Counted from the stretch's first letter, positions 1 to 7,075 are shown. The stretch: DNA of 21,495 nucleotides from Muribaculaceae bacterium (GCA_016287065.1 JAEEVB010000005.1:1-21495); one strand, 5' to 3'. The notes: generated by a model from the letters alone, not told the origin. Made by a program: numbers and translations.

Positions 1-1
1 A

Positions 2-280
2 TACGAGAAAGCCCTTGGCAAGGACATGGCCAAATTTAGTACTGGGCTAAAGATAATAAGAAAATCCTTGACAATAGCTGATTTCGTTATCACAGGATGG
101 GAAGCCGCATCAGATGGGTTTGATGGAAAACCTGTAAGAGGGCTAACAAGAATTGCCGTTTGGGGCACAATATTTGCCACATCAAAAATACCATTAGTGG
201 GTCCCTTTATCTCTGTAGGTTTGGGTATCGCTAATGCGGTTTGGGGCGACGAACTGATTTATGATCATATTGACAATTAA
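2..280 (+). CDS. C-terminal end of a probable Rhs/polymorphic toxin (5' end outside window)
   Basis: The frame is open from the first bases of the window, so this is the last ~92 residues of a longer protein; the Met at 26 is probably internal. What is visible is a basic stretch, then an amphipathic segment, then a glycine-rich hydrophobic run near the end (KIPLVGPFISVGLGIANAVW) and an acidic tail (GDELIYDHIDN). I recognise no enzymatic toxin motif. The case for an Rhs-type toxin tip is contextual: a small membrane protein follows 18 bases after the stop, shortened copies of the same C-terminus recur twice downstream, each before a homologous small membrane protein, and a piece of Rhs core lies at 1922-1981. 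The hydrophobic glycine-zipper-like segment would fit a membrane-active toxin, but that is inference. The region is AT-rich compared with the rest of the window. Confidence 0.6.
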   Translation, partial: YEKALGKDMAKFSTGLKIIRKSLTIADFVITGWEAASDGFDGKPVRGLTRIAVWGTIFATSKIPLVGPFISVGLGIANAVWGDELIYDHIDN

Positions 281-298
281 AATATCCCGTGCTTTTTC

Positions 299-700
299 AT
301 GAAAATATTTGATTATTATTTCTATCTCTGTTCCAAATATATGGACATCGGCAACGATGGAATATCTTTACTCTCGGGCGCTGGAGGATTTGGCATTTGG
401 TTGGGGGTTACTTTCATGATGATTCTTGCCATTCCATCAACGACAATTCAAGTGTTGCTGGTGGGTGATGACGGTAGGACTATTACAATTCCCAGTATTT
501 GTATAATAGTTTTGTCAATAATAATGTCTTATTGTTATTACAAGAAAAACGACAAGTGGAAAAAGATTGTTAAATATTATGAACAAAAGAAAATCAGATG
601 TGAAGTTTTGATGTTTATTTTTTATAATGCTTTTATGTATATAATCTCCCTGTTGATATTGCCATTCCTAATAAAGCAAATCATAAAACTTTTTTCTTGA
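299..700 (+). CDS. Small membrane protein, probable immunity protein (copy 1)
   Basis: This 133-residue protein has three predicted membrane segments, at about 29-47, 63-81 and 103-127, separated by a charged, Lys-rich loop (82-102). It begins MKIFDYYFYLCSKYM and ends KQIIKLFS. It belongs to no family I can name. It starts 18 bases after the putative toxin stop, and two homologues follow at 855 and 1451, each directly after a truncated copy of the toxin end. A small protein immediately downstream of a polymorphic-toxin tip is normally its immunity protein. A multi-pass membrane protein would suit protection against a membrane-targeting toxin. The ORF and its pairing are seen in the sequence; the immunity role is inferred from gene order. 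Confidence 0.6.
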   Translation: MKIFDYYFYLCSKYMDIGNDGISLLSGAGGFGIWLGVTFMMILAIPSTTIQVLLVGDDGRTITIPSICIIVLSIIMSYCYYKKNDKWKKIVKYYEQKKIRCEVLMFIFYNAFMYIISLLILPFLIKQIIKLFS

Positions 701-720
701 ACAATGAAAACAATTGAGCT

Positions 721-846
721 ATGAAACGAAAGCTTTTATACATATCGGCGGCTATACCTGTTGTCGGTCCCTTTATATCTATAGGTTTAGGTATTGCCAA
801 TGCCATTTGGAGTGACGAACTGATATATGATAATATTGACTATTAA
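721..846 (+). pseudogene. Truncated toxin-tip fragment (copy 2)
   Basis: A 41-codon ORF starts with MKRKLLYISA and then reads IPVVGPFISIGLGIANAIW followed by SDELIYDNIDY. The last ~31 residues match the end of the toxin at 2-280 almost position for position, while the upstream toxin body is missing. It stops 8 bases before the copy-2 membrane protein. The layout of tip fragment then immunity gene suggests an older toxin module whose toxin part was deleted down to its last ~90 bases. Its first ~35 bases are not toxin-derived; they resemble the sequences at 1271 and 1874, which also follow an immunity gene. It could be translated as a short peptide, but remnant status is more likely. Confidence 0.6.
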
Positions 847-854
847 AATCTACA

Positions 855-1250
855 ATGAAAATAATCGACTACTACTTTTATCTTTGGTCCGTCTATATGA
901 GAATAGGCGTTGACGATGGTAAGCCTTCATTACTAACCGGTTCATTTGGAGTAGGAGCATGGTTTAGTGCTTTATCTATTATGACAATTAACGAATTATC
1001 CAATCATAAGATACAAGCCATAATTAATGCTAATAAAATAATTATAATAGTGGCTTTATTCATAAACATTTTATTATTTTATTTATATTATCGGAGAAAT
1101 AATAAGTGTAATATAATATATGAATATTATCACAGGAAAAAATCTAAATATGAAATCTTATTTTTTATTCTTTTTTCGTTTTTTATGTATTATGTTGCTT
1201 TTATTGGAATACCTTTCATTTTAAAGCAAATCATAAAACTTTTTTCCTGA
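855..1250 (+). CDS. Small membrane protein, probable immunity protein (copy 2, divergent)
   Basis: This is a 131-residue homologue of the proteins at 299 and 1451. It shares the start (MKIIDYYFYL), a Gly-rich first membrane segment (about 30-46), a second segment (about 57-76), a charged linker and a third segment ending KQIIKLFS. It is clearly the most divergent of the three, mainly in the first half and the middle. Its sequence is very AT-rich. It sits 8 bases after a truncated toxin tip, so it has no full-length toxin partner here and would be an orphan immunity gene, which often protects against toxins delivered by relatives. The homology is readable by eye; the function is inferred. Confidence 0.55.
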   Translation: MKIIDYYFYLWSVYMRIGVDDGKPSLLTGSFGVGAWFSALSIMTINELSNHKIQAIINANKIIIIVALFINILLFYLYYRRNNKCNIIYEYYHRKKSKYEILFFILFSFFMYYVAFIGIPFILKQIIKLFS

Positions 1251-1270
1251 ACAATAAAAACCATTGAGCA

Positions 1271-1432
1271 ATGAATCCCAGGCTTTTAAGCATATTGACA
1301 AGCTATGGCGTGTGGGTCGCAACATGGGGTACATCAAAAATACCATTAGTGGGTCCCTATATCTCTTTGGGCCTCGGGATTGCTAATGCGGTTTGGGGCG
1401 ACGAACTGATTTATGATCATATTGACAATTAA
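1271..1432 (+). pseudogene. Truncated toxin-tip fragment (copy 3)
   Basis: A 53-codon ORF starts MNPRLLSILTSYG and continues into TSKIPLVGPYISLGLGIANA and then VWGDELIYDHIDN. Its end has the same protein sequence as the toxin at 2-280. From base 1382 the DNA is nearly identical to the stretch starting at 230. Only about the last 40 residues are toxin-derived. The first ~35 bases resemble those at 721 and 1874. The stop lies 18 bases before the copy-3 immunity gene, the same spacing as copy 1. It is most simply a displaced toxin tip left behind after recombination. Confidence 0.6.
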
Positions 1433-1450
1433 AATATCCCGTGCTTTTTC

Positions 1451-1855
1451 ATGAAAATATTTGACTATTATTTCTATCTCTGTTCCAAATATATGGGTAT
1501 TAATAATCAAGAGCCTTCTTTGATTTCTGGCGCAGGAGGATTTGGCATTTGGTTGGGTGTTTCTGTACTTGCTTTAATGGGTACAATTCCATCAACTGAA
1601 ATGCGTGTACTGCTTGTGGGTAATGATGGCAAAACCCTAACTATTCCTAGCATTTGTATAATGTTATTTTCAATAATTATATCTTTCTATTATTTCAAGA
1701 GAAATGATAAATGGAAGAAGATTGTTGAGCATTATGGGCAAAAACAGATAAAATGTGAATTTTTGGTTTATATGGTTTATACTGTTTTTATGTATTTGCT
1801 TTGTCTTGGTGTTTTACCTTTTGTGATTAAGCAAGTTGTAAAAATCTTTGCATAA
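1451..1855 (+). CDS. Small membrane protein, probable immunity protein (copy 3)
   Basis: This 134-residue protein is closely related to copy 1: the first 15 residues are identical, and GGFGIWLGV, a VLLVGxDGxTxTIPSICI block and the third membrane segment are shared. They differ after residue 15 (GINNQEPS versus DIGNDGIS) and at scattered positions further on. Predicted membrane segments are at about 29-46, 64-81 and 103-128. It is preceded by a truncated tip and followed by an Rhs-core remnant rather than a toxin. The difference from copy 1, set against an almost unchanged start region, suggests divergence in specificity with a conserved or gene-converted 5' end. An immunity role is inferred from context. 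Confidence 0.58.
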   Translation: MKIFDYYFYLCSKYMGINNQEPSLISGAGGFGIWLGVSVLALMGTIPSTEMRVLLVGNDGKTLTIPSICIMLFSIIISFYYFKRNDKWKKIVEHYGQKQIKCEFLVYMVYTVFMYLLCLGVLPFVIKQVVKIFA

Positions 1856-1873
1856 TTATCCAACAAATAAGAA

Positions 1874-2011
1874 ATGATACGAAGTCATTCAACCATATCG
1901 GTTTATATCCTCATTGTTGTTGATTATATGCGCGACAACCTGGGCAGCATCACGGCAGTGACCGACTCGGCGGGCCATGTGTTCAACTTTTTTATCTCGA
2001 CTGGTCTATAA
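1874..2011 (+). pseudogene. Rhs core remnant
   Basis: A 45-codon ORF contains DYMRDNLGSITAVTDSAGHV, which matches the hallmark Rhs-core segment (Y-x-RD-x-LGS-x-x-x-VTD-x-x-G) that lies a little upstream of the hypervariable C-terminal tip in Rhs proteins. After this block the frame runs into FNFFISTGL and stops, so the rest of the core and the tip are missing. The ORF starts with ~40 bases (MIRSHSTISVYILIV) resembling the junction sequences at 721 and 1271. GC content rises at the Rhs block compared with the immunity genes before it. This fragment is the clearest evidence that the whole 1-2011 region derives from an Rhs locus. Confidence 0.7.
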
Positions 2012-2026
2012 ATCGGGAATTATTTC

Positions 2027-2034
2027 TAAATTTG
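2027..2034 (+). promoter_or_regulatory. Bacteroidetes -7 box (TAAATTTG)
   Basis: TAAATTTG matches the TAnnTTTG -7 consensus of Bacteroidetes promoters and lies 55 bases before the lipoprotein start at 2090. I see no clear TTTG -33 element at the usual spacing. It directly follows the Rhs remnant, so it likely marks the return to resident chromosome. Confidence 0.45.
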
Positions 2035-2089
2035 CAAAGTTAACTGACCCGTTTTAGCAGGTTTTTTATCAATTTTTTAGCTTATCATC

Positions 2090-2773
2090 ATGAAAAAACT
2101 GTTCTTCATATTCTGTGCTGCCCTACTGCTTGCCTCCTGTGGCAAGGGCGACGAAAAAGATGCTGTTGAAGGTGAGGCCAACAATCCCGTAACCTTCTTC
2201 GAATGCACATTTGGCGACAATATCGATGATGTGATGGAAACCCTCAAAGGCTCTAACAAGACCTATAAAGTGGGTGTGGACGATGTCGACAATCCAACGG
2301 TTGTTACCCTCACCCCACGCAAGAAGGACCTGAGCATCAAGTACAAGAACACCAACTATGAAGAGGCCCAGTTGGGTTTTGCCCGCAACGAGTTCAGCCG
2401 CATTGCCCTGCGGCGTGTGTTCACCGACAAGGCATCGTTCAAGAAGTTTGTGAACCGCCACGACAACAACCCCGATGCCATCTCGCTCAATGAGACCGAC
2501 TCCACCCGCACCTTTGTGATCAAGGGCGAGGAATCGCGCTGCTCGGTGTTCGTCGACCTGCCCCTGCAGCAAGCCGTGATTTCCTATACCGACAATGCCG
2601 TGCTGCAACGCGCCAACCAGAGCGGTGTGAAGACCGCCTGGCAAGATTTCATCGACTTCATGTCGTCGCCGTTCGACAACCTGTGGTCGCTCCTGGTGTG
2701 GTGCATCATCCTGGGCATCGTCTATTGGCTCTTCAAGAAATATGGCAAGGACCTGCTGAAAGACCTCTGGTAA
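2090..2773 (+). CDS. Putative lipoprotein with C-terminal membrane helix
   Basis: This 227-residue protein has an SPII signal: positively charged start, hydrophobic core and lipobox LLASC with Cys17. The mature N-terminus is charged (CGKGDEKD). The middle (about 30-185) looks like a soluble mixed alpha/beta domain that I cannot assign. A second hydrophobic segment at about 198-215 (LWSLLVWCIILGIVYWLF) is followed by KKYGKDLLKDLW. A lipidated N-terminus plus a C-terminal helix with a basic tail predicts retention in the inner membrane, with the soluble domain in the periplasm. It is a single-gene unit, with a promoter box at 2027 and a terminator at 2801. Function unknown. Confidence 0.7.
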   Translation: MKKLFFIFCAALLLASCGKGDEKDAVEGEANNPVTFFECTFGDNIDDVMETLKGSNKTYKVGVDDVDNPTVVTLTPRKKDLSIKYKNTNYEEAQLGFARNEFSRIALRRVFTDKASFKKFVNRHDNNPDAISLNETDSTRTFVIKGEESRCSVFVDLPLQQAVISYTDNAVLQRANQSGVKTAWQDFIDFMSSPFDNLWSLLVWCIILGIVYWLFKKYGKDLLKDLW

Positions 2774-2800
2774 GCACTTGCAACCTTACCGCACACAAAG

Positions 2801-2836
2801 AGGGGGCTGGCACTTGCGATGCCAGCCCCCTTTTTT
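2801..2836 (+). terminator. Rho-independent terminator
   Basis: A perfect 12-bp stem (AGGGGGCTGGCA pairing with TGCCAGCCCCCT, 2801-2812 with 2820-2831) has a 7-base loop and runs into TTTTTT. It lies 27 bases after the lipoprotein stop. On the other strand there is only a weak T tract, so it acts mainly on the plus strand. Confidence 0.9.
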
Positions 2837-2907
2837 GATGTTTTATGGCATTTCCTGCACCTATGGTGGGCAATGATTTCCTGCACCACTATAGGCAGAT
2901 GCTTGCC

Positions 2908-5067
2908 TTAGCGGTTGCGGCCCTGCAGGTTGCTGAACACGATGAGGGCGTCGCAGTTGCTCACAAACTTAGAGACCTTGTTGCGGTTAGCGTAGTAGAA
3001 TTCCCAGAGTTCGTTCATGGCATTGAATGCCTTGGAACCGCGGTTCAGGTGTGGAATGGCATTATAGTCTTCGTCGTAGGTGTAGGTGAAGATTTCGTCG
3101 CCATGGGGCACGAAAGCGAGGGCATAGAGTGCCTTTTCCTTGAGGCGGAAGTCGCTGGTGTGCTCCTTGCAGTTGTTGAGCAAAACTATCGACTGACCGA
3201 TCAGGTCGGCCTCGTTCTTGTAGTCAATCGAGTCGTAGGCGCTCTGTGCATAGCGGGTCAGGTACCAGCAGTCGCCCTTGTACGAAGCCTGATACAGGAT
3301 GCTTGCCAGATTGTACTCGATCTTTGCTTTCTCCTCGTTATTTCTGGCATTTGCTAACAGGTGCTTAAGGTCAATTACATCCTGGCAGAATTTCAGGCGC
3401 TGGTTGGTCTTCACCTCCTTGGGGCCGTAGTCTTCACCACTCCAGTAGGTCGACTCGTAGTCCACAATCTGGCGGCCCATCCAGCGTTCCTTGTGGTAGT
3501 CGCGGCGTGCCATATAGCGGCTCAGACCCAGTGTGGAGATGTAGCTGGCGGGCACCTGCTGGAGATAGGGCAATGCAGCATCAAAATTGCCTTCGCGCAG
3601 ATACTTGGTGCCAATGAGGTCGTTGAGCACATTGTCGTTCACCTTCTTGTCGACAAAGGTCATGAGCCAGCGCTCGAAGTCATTGCCAGGTGTCGAGTTC
3701 AGGTAGTTACGGTAGTCAATGGTCTGCTGTGCGGTGAGGTCATCAATCATGTACCACTCCTCGCCAAAGAAGTTCAGCGAGTTGGCCATATAGTCGCGAT
3801 GAGGATAGAGCGAAAGCAATGCTTTGAGGTTCACCACCACTTCGGGACGGTTCCATGCCTCAAACTGCGGGATGAGGGCCGAGTTTGTCACACGGTTGAT
3901 GACCTCGGCATAGTGCGACGAGTAGCCATCTTCACCCATAGTTTGATCTTCCTTGTCTTTCTCGCCCAGCCATAGCAGTTCCTTCTTCAGGAAGTCGAAG
4001 TATTTCTTCTCGGGCTTGGCATCTTTGGTGGCCACCAGCAGATAGCAGGCGCGGGCATTGTCCTTCATGCGCTGGGTGCCCTTCATCTTCTGCGCTTCGG
4101 TGAGCTGCTTGAGGGCGGCACTCTGATTGCCAATCATGTAGTTGAGGAAGCCCGAGGCGGCCTGCCACATGGCGGGACTCTTGGTTTTGCCTTTCTTCAC
4201 CACATCACCTGCAAAGGCAATGAACTGCTTGATTTCGTTCTCATAAATCGAGGTGGCCTCGACATATTGCATCACTTCGGGGCTGCCGGCATCGGCAGTC
4301 TCCTGAGCATTGTTCACGAAGTCTTGTACCAGGAAGACGAGTGTGGGCGAGTTAGGATTGGCGGCATACTCCTCCTTGATACCCTTCAGGTTGCGCTTGT
4401 CGCGCACACACCACTTGATACTGGTCATGTCGCCTTGTTCGGCATAGATTTCGCATGCCTCCTGACGCTTGCCGCTCTTGAGCAGTCCCCAGGCGTAGAT
4501 GTTCTTCATCTTGTCCTTATAGACGCTCTCGGGCAGCGTCTTGCCCATGGTTTCCCAGGTCTGCATCACCGAGGTGGGCTTGTTCATCATCATGTAGGTG
4601 CGCATCACCAGCAGCGCATATTGCGCACGGTAGCGTGAGCCCTCATAACTGCGGGCGCGGTTGTTGATATACTGCATGTCGCGCAGTGCGGCAGCTTTTT
4701 CTTCAGCCGTCGGGTAATTCCAGCGGTTCTCGTCGAATGCGTCGCATCCCTGCATATACTTGACGAGCAGTTGCAGGTAGTCGAGAGTTTCTTGGTCATT
4801 CTTGGCAAGAGCCGTCTGCACAATGCAGTTAGTAGACTCTTTCATCTCACGGGTATCGACATGGAACAGTCCCGCCATGTCCCACTTGTCGGCCTTGCCG
4901 TCGGTGTAGTTGGTCCAGTACTGTGTCATGCGCGTGGCGAAAATGTCGTCCATCTGATTGCGGTTATACACGCTGAACATGTAGTAGTTGGGCGTAGGCG
5001 ACGGACCGCATGCCAGTGCGCTCAAACCAGAGAGTAGCGCAATGCTAAGGATTAAAAACTTTTTCAT
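2908..5067 (-). CDS. Large exported helical-repeat (TPR-like) protein
   Basis: This 719-residue protein begins with a signal peptide (MKKFLILSIALLSGLSALA) followed by CGPSPTPNYYMFSV. The Cys at 20 could be a lipidation site, but ALAC is a weak lipobox, so signal peptidase I cleavage is also possible. The rest is almost entirely alpha-helical, rich in Tyr, Ala, Leu and Asn, with repeated helix pairs of TPR/SEL1 style (for example around 195-215 and 480-510). No catalytic motif was recognised. Its start overlaps the end of the upstream lipoprotein gene by 23 bases, so the two are co-transcribed, probably translationally coupled, and likely work together at the cell surface or in the periplasm. 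I believe similar proteins with the NYYMFSV-type N-terminus occur in Bacteroidales, but cannot check this. Confidence 0.7.
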   Translation of the reverse strand: MKKFLILSIALLSGLSALACGPSPTPNYYMFSVYNRNQMDDIFATRMTQYWTNYTDGKADKWDMAGLFHVDTREMKESTNCIVQTALAKNDQETLDYLQLLVKYMQGCDAFDENRWNYPTAEEKAAALRDMQYINNRARSYEGSRYRAQYALLVMRTYMMMNKPTSVMQTWETMGKTLPESVYKDKMKNIYAWGLLKSGKRQEACEIYAEQGDMTSIKWCVRDKRNLKGIKEEYAANPNSPTLVFLVQDFVNNAQETADAGSPEVMQYVEATSIYENEIKQFIAFAGDVVKKGKTKSPAMWQAASGFLNYMIGNQSAALKQLTEAQKMKGTQRMKDNARACYLLVATKDAKPEKKYFDFLKKELLWLGEKDKEDQTMGEDGYSSHYAEVINRVTNSALIPQFEAWNRPEVVVNLKALLSLYPHRDYMANSLNFFGEEWYMIDDLTAQQTIDYRNYLNSTPGNDFERWLMTFVDKKVNDNVLNDLIGTKYLREGNFDAALPYLQQVPASYISTLGLSRYMARRDYHKERWMGRQIVDYESTYWSGEDYGPKEVKTNQRLKFCQDVIDLKHLLANARNNEEKAKIEYNLASILYQASYKGDCWYLTRYAQSAYDSIDYKNEADLIGQSIVLLNNCKEHTSDFRLKEKALYALAFVPHGDEIFTYTYDEDYNAIPHLNRGSKAFNAMNELWEFYYANRNKVSKFVSNCDALIVFSNLQGRNR

Positions 5068-6100
5068 AATCGGTGTATTGATAGTTATTAATGTATTTGC
5101 TGTCTAAATCGTAGAGAATCACTTGCTGATTGATGCCGGGGCGCAGCGTGGAGAATTTGTCGTGCACCTTGATGATGGTGCTGGCTGGCACCTGCTTGAC
5201 CACCACCTCATCGCCCGCGCGTATGTGGGCCGAGAGGGCATCGTCGCTACCGCCCGAGGGCAGGTCGCGCGACCCGATGACCAGATATTTGCCGGGTGCA
5301 GTGCGGTAGAACAGCGTGCTGTCGGCAATGTCCACATCATAGAGCGTGCCCTGGAACTCCTTGCTGCGGTAGTGCAGATACCAGTGAAACACCGGATAGG
5401 CGGCACATAGCGGCAGTTCGTAGTCGGCGAGGTCCTTCAGGTAGGGTTCGGCATCCTTGTAGTCGAGAATGGGGTTCTCGCAGTCATAGTCGGCCGCATT
5501 GCCCGTGTTATACATCATCAGAACGCCATAGTCCACCGGCGGCGGGGGCATTGAGAGCTGATGCAGCCTGATGGTGGCCGACAGGCCCAGTCCGCGCTCT
5601 TTGAGCAAGGGCCGCATGCGCAGCAGCAGGTCAAAGTAGGGCTGCATGGTGCGCCCAGTCCAGTCAAAGTCTACCTGCACCTCTTTCACGCCTTTCACAC
5701 CATTGGTTTCACTCATTTGCACGAGGCGGTCAACCAGCAGTTTGGCTAGTTTGGTGGTGTCGCCATCTAGGCAGTTTCCCATGATGAACACGGTGGGCAC
5801 GATTTCCAGTCCTTCAGGCATGGGTTCGGTGAAGTGCAAGGTTGCGTTAGGCATGAGTTTGCCGTCTTTCACCACCACATCGAAGTAGCGCACATACATC
5901 TTCTTCACCTCGTTGCGGGCCAAAAAATTGCGCTCGGCACTGTCGAGCTGCATCACGGTGCGCCAGTAGTAGACCGAGCGGGCCGGACGCGGCACATCTT
6001 GATGCCCTTTATTGCAGGAAAAGAGCGTGGTCACTGCCAGGGCAATGAATAATAAAGTCTTGGCGATATGTGAAGCGCTTTGTGGCATTTCGGCAATCAT
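5045..6100 (-). CDS. Lipoprotein with TIM-barrel-like domain (DUF3142-like)
   Basis: This 351-residue protein has an SPII signal with lipobox LFSC (Cys29). The mature part starts with a linker and then VYYWRTVMQLDSAE, a beta/alpha pattern with YVRYFDV (69-75), PTVFI (102-106), VQVDFDW (141-147) and LSATIRLHQL, resembling the strands of a TIM barrel. The VQVDFDW motif puts acidic residues at a strand end, as in DUF3142 and glycosidase-like barrels; that assignment is from memory and tentative. Alternative start Met5 (6088) would give the mRNA a more usual leader, because the -7 box at 6111-6118 is only ~10 bases from the first ATG. It overlaps the 719-residue gene by 23 bases. A carbohydrate-related surface role is possible but unproven. 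Confidence 0.65.
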   Translation of the reverse strand: MIAEMPQSASHIAKTLLFIALAVTTLFSCNKGHQDVPRPARSVYYWRTVMQLDSAERNFLARNEVKKMYVRYFDVVVKDGKLMPNATLHFTEPMPEGLEIVPTVFIMGNCLDGDTTKLAKLLVDRLVQMSETNGVKGVKEVQVDFDWTGRTMQPYFDLLLRMRPLLKERGLGLSATIRLHQLSMPPPPVDYGVLMMYNTGNAADYDCENPILDYKDAEPYLKDLADYELPLCAAYPVFHWYLHYRSKEFQGTLYDVDIADSTLFYRTAPGKYLVIGSRDLPSGGSDDALSAHIRAGDEVVVKQVPASTIIKVHDKFSTLRPGINQQVILYDLDSKYINNYQYTDYEKVFNP

Positions 6101-6110
6101 TCAATTATTG

Positions 6111-6118
6111 CAAAAATA
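6111..6118 (-). promoter_or_regulatory. -7 box for the lipoprotein / helical-repeat operon
   Basis: Read on the minus strand this is TATTTTTG, a perfect TAnnTTTG box. The expected transcript start is around 6105, only a few bases before ATG 6100, giving a nearly leaderless message unless Met5 is used. It faces away from the menA promoter. Confidence 0.5.
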
Positions 6119-6139
6119 GATATTTTTTCGAAAAATCAC

Positions 6140-6147
6140 TAACTTTG
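6140..6147 (+). promoter_or_regulatory. -7 box for menA
   Basis: TAACTTTG matches TAnnTTTG and lies 23 bases upstream of the menA ATG at 6171. A 4-codon ORF (MKTQ, 6160-6174) overlaps the menA start as ATGA, which may be fortuitous. There is no recognisable Shine-Dalgarno sequence, as usual in this phylum. Confidence 0.55.
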
Positions 6148-6170
6148 CCCTACAAAAACATGAAAACGCA

Positions 6171-7073
6171 ATGAAAAAACTTAAAATATGGATAGAAGCC
6201 ATGCGGTTACGCACGCTGCCGGTGTCGCTGAGTGGTGTGCTCATCGCCTTGGGCTTTGCCAAATGGAACCACTGCTTCAGGCTCGTTCCTGCCATCCTGT
6301 GCATCGTTTTTGCACTGATGGCGCAGATTGTGTCGAACTTTGCAAATGAGTATTATGACTACAAGCACGGGGCCGACAAGAAGGGCCGCGTGGGTCCGCG
6401 TCGCGGTGTGACCGAGGGCGACATCAAACCGCGCACCCTCAAGATTGCAACCTATGCTACGCTGGCAGTGGCATGCGGTGTGGGCCTTGCCATGCTGCCT
6501 TATGCACCTGCGGGCAAGTGGTGGGTGCTGGTGCTGGTGGGTGTGGTAACAGCTGTCGGAACGCTAGCTTACAGCACAGGTCCTTATCCGCTCAGCTATC
6601 ACACGCTGGGCGAATTGGCAGTGTTTATCTTCTATGGTATCATTCCCGTGAACTTCACCTACTACGTGATTGCGGGCACTTTCGACCCCTTCGTGATGAT
6701 GGCATCGATATGCATTGGCTTTATGGGGGTGAATGTGCTGCTGGTGAACAACTACCGCGACGAGGCCGACGATCGCGAAGCTGGCAAACGCACCTCGGTC
6801 GTGGTCTTCGGCAAGCAGGCTGGTCTGGTTGCCTATCTGTTTAACGGCTACATTGGTTTTGCCGTGATGGCGGCACTGTGGCTGCGCATGTTCTTCACCA
6901 TGCCGTTGTGGGCGCTGTTTGCTCCTGCCATCTACCTGATTCTGCACACGCTCACCTGGCTGCAGCTGCGCAAGCGCACGGGTGCTGCGCTCAACCCCCT
7001 GCTGGGAGCCACAGCACGCAACATGCTCATCTTTACCATCTTGCTGCTTATACCCCTCTTCCTCTACAATTAA
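6171..7073 (+). CDS. menA: 1,4-dihydroxy-2-naphthoate polyprenyltransferase
   Basis: UbiA-superfamily membrane prenyltransferase of 300 residues, the usual MenA length. It attaches the polyprenyl chain to 1,4-dihydroxy-2-naphthoate, giving demethylmenaquinone. The first Asp-rich motif region is at 56-69 (NFANEYYDYKHGAD), followed by RVGPRRGVTEG. The second is NNYRDEADDREAGK (193-206). Both are typical of MenA and bind the prenyl diphosphate through Mg2+. About eight or nine hydrophobic segments cover the rest. In motif 1, Glu60 stands where many family members have Asp, which is common in MenA. It is monocistronic, and its stop is only two bases from the stop of the converging SGNH-like gene. 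Confidence 0.93.
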   Translation: MKKLKIWIEAMRLRTLPVSLSGVLIALGFAKWNHCFRLVPAILCIVFALMAQIVSNFANEYYDYKHGADKKGRVGPRRGVTEGDIKPRTLKIATYATLAVACGVGLAMLPYAPAGKWWVLVLVGVVTAVGTLAYSTGPYPLSYHTLGELAVFIFYGIIPVNFTYYVIAGTFDPFVMMASICIGFMGVNVLLVNNYRDEADDREAGKRTSVVVFGKQAGLVAYLFNGYIGFAVMAALWLRMFFTMPLWALFAPAIYLILHTLTWLQLRKRTGAALNPLLGATARNMLIFTILLLIPLFLYN

Positions 7074-7075
7074 CC

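Noticed and set aside
1..2011. Transposon or insertion sequence as cause of the repeats
   Set aside because: No transposase, terminal inverted repeats or target duplications; the repeats follow gene-module borders, which fits recombination of toxin-immunity units.
2845..3975. Two long plus-strand ORFs antisense to the helical-repeat gene
   Set aside because: The minus-strand frame has a signal peptide, sensible composition and an operon partner; the plus-strand frames are Val/His-rich shadows.
6160..6174. Four-codon ORF (MKTQ) overlapping the menA start
   Set aside because: Too short to distinguish from chance; no attenuator structure is visible.
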